From Chroococcidiopsis sp. CCMEE 29 (lineage in GTDB: Bacteria > Cyanobacteriota > Cyanobacteriia > Cyanobacteriales > Chroococcidiopsidaceae): 64,000 nucleotides of DNA. The stretch's first letter is position 1. Each line of letters begins with the position of its first letter. The notes below the pieces were generated by a model, which was given only the letters and a program-made list of their open reading frames with translations, had not been told where the DNA came from and did not search any database. Of this stretch, positions 63,077 to 64,000 are shown piece after piece. The DNA is taken from NCBI RefSeq assembly GCF_023558375.1, contig NZ_CP083761.1, positions 4,357,001 to 4,421,000 of the forward strand, given 5' to 3'. A program made the translations under genes and the position numbers.

Positions 63077-64000
63077 TCAAAGTGTCCGAGTTTCCTCTTC
63101 TTTCTCCGCGTCTCCATGTCTAGGTATCCCCGTGTCCTCTACTACCTGATTCCTGATTTCTAGTTTGGTCAAGCATACGGAGTCAACTACTGGAGTGTAG
63201 CCTAGCCAGCGCACGGCAGACTGGGCAAACTGCTGTGGACAACCACTGACACAGAAGCGAGTTGGTAATGGAGTGTGAGTATTCCTTAATCCCAACAAGT
63301 CTAACTCTTGGGCGGCCGCTGCCACAACATGAACAGCTGGGTTAATTAGCTTAACCGTTCGGGGGAGAAGCGATCGCAGAACTGGCGCTAGGAGAGGGTA
63401 ATGGGTACAGCCATAGACTAAGGTATCAATTTGCTGCGCTAGCAAAGGAGCCAAGTAGTAACGAGCCACTTCAGTTGTATGAGGGTCATTGATGCGGTTT
63501 TGCTCAATCAGTGGTACAAACTCTGGACAACCAACTTGCCAAACCTTTGCACTCCCATCAATTTCTAGAATTGCTTGTCGAAAGGCATCGCTAGCAGCAG
63601 TTAATGGGGTCGCAATTACACCAATGCGTTTACCTTGCTGTACAGCGGCTCTTGCCCCTGGTAGGATCGTCCCCAAAATTGGAAACGGAAATTCAGACTG
63701 CACTGTCTCCAGTGCCAAGGCAGAACTAGTATTGCAAGCCATGATTACCATCTTGACCTGTTGCTGATGCATCCAACTGAGGATTTCCCGAACGAACTGT
63801 AAAATCTCTGCTGGCGAACGAATGCCATAAGGCAGTCGCGCTGTATCCCCAAAGTAAAGAATTGATTCGCTAGGGAGTTGTCGGTAAAGCTGACTTAAGA
63901 CAGTAAGACCACCCACACCACTATCAAAAATTCCAATTGGGTACTGCTGCGGTTCTCGACTGGGAAGATGGGAAGTAGTGCTATGGGAGGCGGAATCGTA
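63077..64000 (-). CDS. murI: Glutamate racemase MurI, 5' partial
   Basis: Enzyme making D-glutamate for peptidoglycan. Visible are PIGIFDSGVGGLTVLSQL (first catalytic region, near 63935-63890), YFGDTARLPYG, VMACNTSSALAL with the first catalytic Cys and LVYGCTHYPLL with the second. The frame is open to the right window edge and no ATG was found before it, so the start is outside or ambiguous. The last 25 or so codons (LEIRNQVVEDTGIPRHGDAE and so on) resemble translated intergenic repeat rather than MurI. Confidence 0.93.
   Translation of the reverse strand, partial: YDSASHSTTSHLPSREPQQYPIGIFDSGVGGLTVLSQLYRQLPSESILYFGDTARLPYGIRSPAEILQFVREILSWMHQQQVKMVIMACNTSSALALETVQSEFPFPILGTILPGARAAVQQGKRIGVIATPLTAASDAFRQAILEIDGSAKVWQVGCPEFVPLIEQNRINDPHTTEVARYYLAPLLAQQIDTLVYGCTHYPLLAPVLRSLLPRTVKLINPAVHVVAAAAQELDLLGLRNTHTPLPTRFCVSGCPQQFAQSAVRWLGYTPVVDSVCLTKLEIRNQVVEDTGIPRHGDAEKEEETRTL

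Overview
The window is chromosomal DNA of a cyanobacterium. The evidence is the very frequent HIP1 octamer GCGATCGC, a Ycf3 photosystem I assembly gene, a BCD/PucC-type transporter, a solanesyl diphosphate synthase, a CYP120-like P450 and several small families known only from cyanobacteria. The many insertion sequences, and intergenic-type repeats that spill into coding genes, suggest a large repeat-rich genome of the Chroococcidiopsis, Gloeocapsa or Nostocales kind. That placement is inference.

1-11.6 kb is a type I restriction-modification island: hsdR (5' end outside the window), hsdM and hsdS on the + strand. Toxin-antitoxin modules sit between the subunit genes: yefM/yoeB between hsdR and hsdM, then a DUF2281/PIN pair, a MntA nucleotidyltransferase with a truncated HepT, and a UPF0175/DUF3368 pair before hsdS. 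hsdS is broken by an IS4-type element flanked by a 12-bp duplication. An IS110 element then inserted into that element's terminal inverted repeat. The IS110 left end holds a segment that reads as an IS621-type bridge RNA, with guides matching both its own ends and this insertion site.

11.7-13.6 kb is an IS605-type tnpB element beside remnants of an AraC regulator and an IS6 transposase. 13.6-25 kb holds ycf3, a 1324-aa cobN carrying three in-frame insertions of intergenic-type repeats, a GAF histidine kinase, nanE, small membrane proteins, a topoisomerase IB gene stopped by one in-frame TGA, and a 300-bp stray copy of the htrA core.

25-46 kb looks like an envelope and stress region with internal duplication. 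It has two paralogous two-repeat lipoproteins, a membrane-anchored serine hydrolase and the 3' remnant of a second one, full htrA, an SLH-fasciclin protein, a hybrid kinase with an OmpR-Hpt regulator, and three copies of a 27-nt motif, each upstream of an exported-protein gene. A 2.57-kb transposon with perfect 18-bp inverted repeats, carrying an ArsR/CadC regulator and a CDF-type transporter, has split a metallophosphoesterase from its membrane anchor. Next to it is an intact ISKra4-type element with a 9-bp target duplication.

46-64 kb is mostly housekeeping: a frameshifted AI-2E-type permease, an acyltransferase, a TPR protein, ruvB, hisF, tRNA-Ala(GGC), larB, an SNase-like protein, a BCD transporter, a P450/FAD-monooxygenase pair, an alpha/beta hydrolase, sds, a probable structured RNA and murI (5' end outside the window). 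Several genes carry a single frameshift or stop (topoisomerase IB, the TIGR02587-like gene, the AI-2E permease, the IS4 transposase). These may be real decay or draft-assembly errors.
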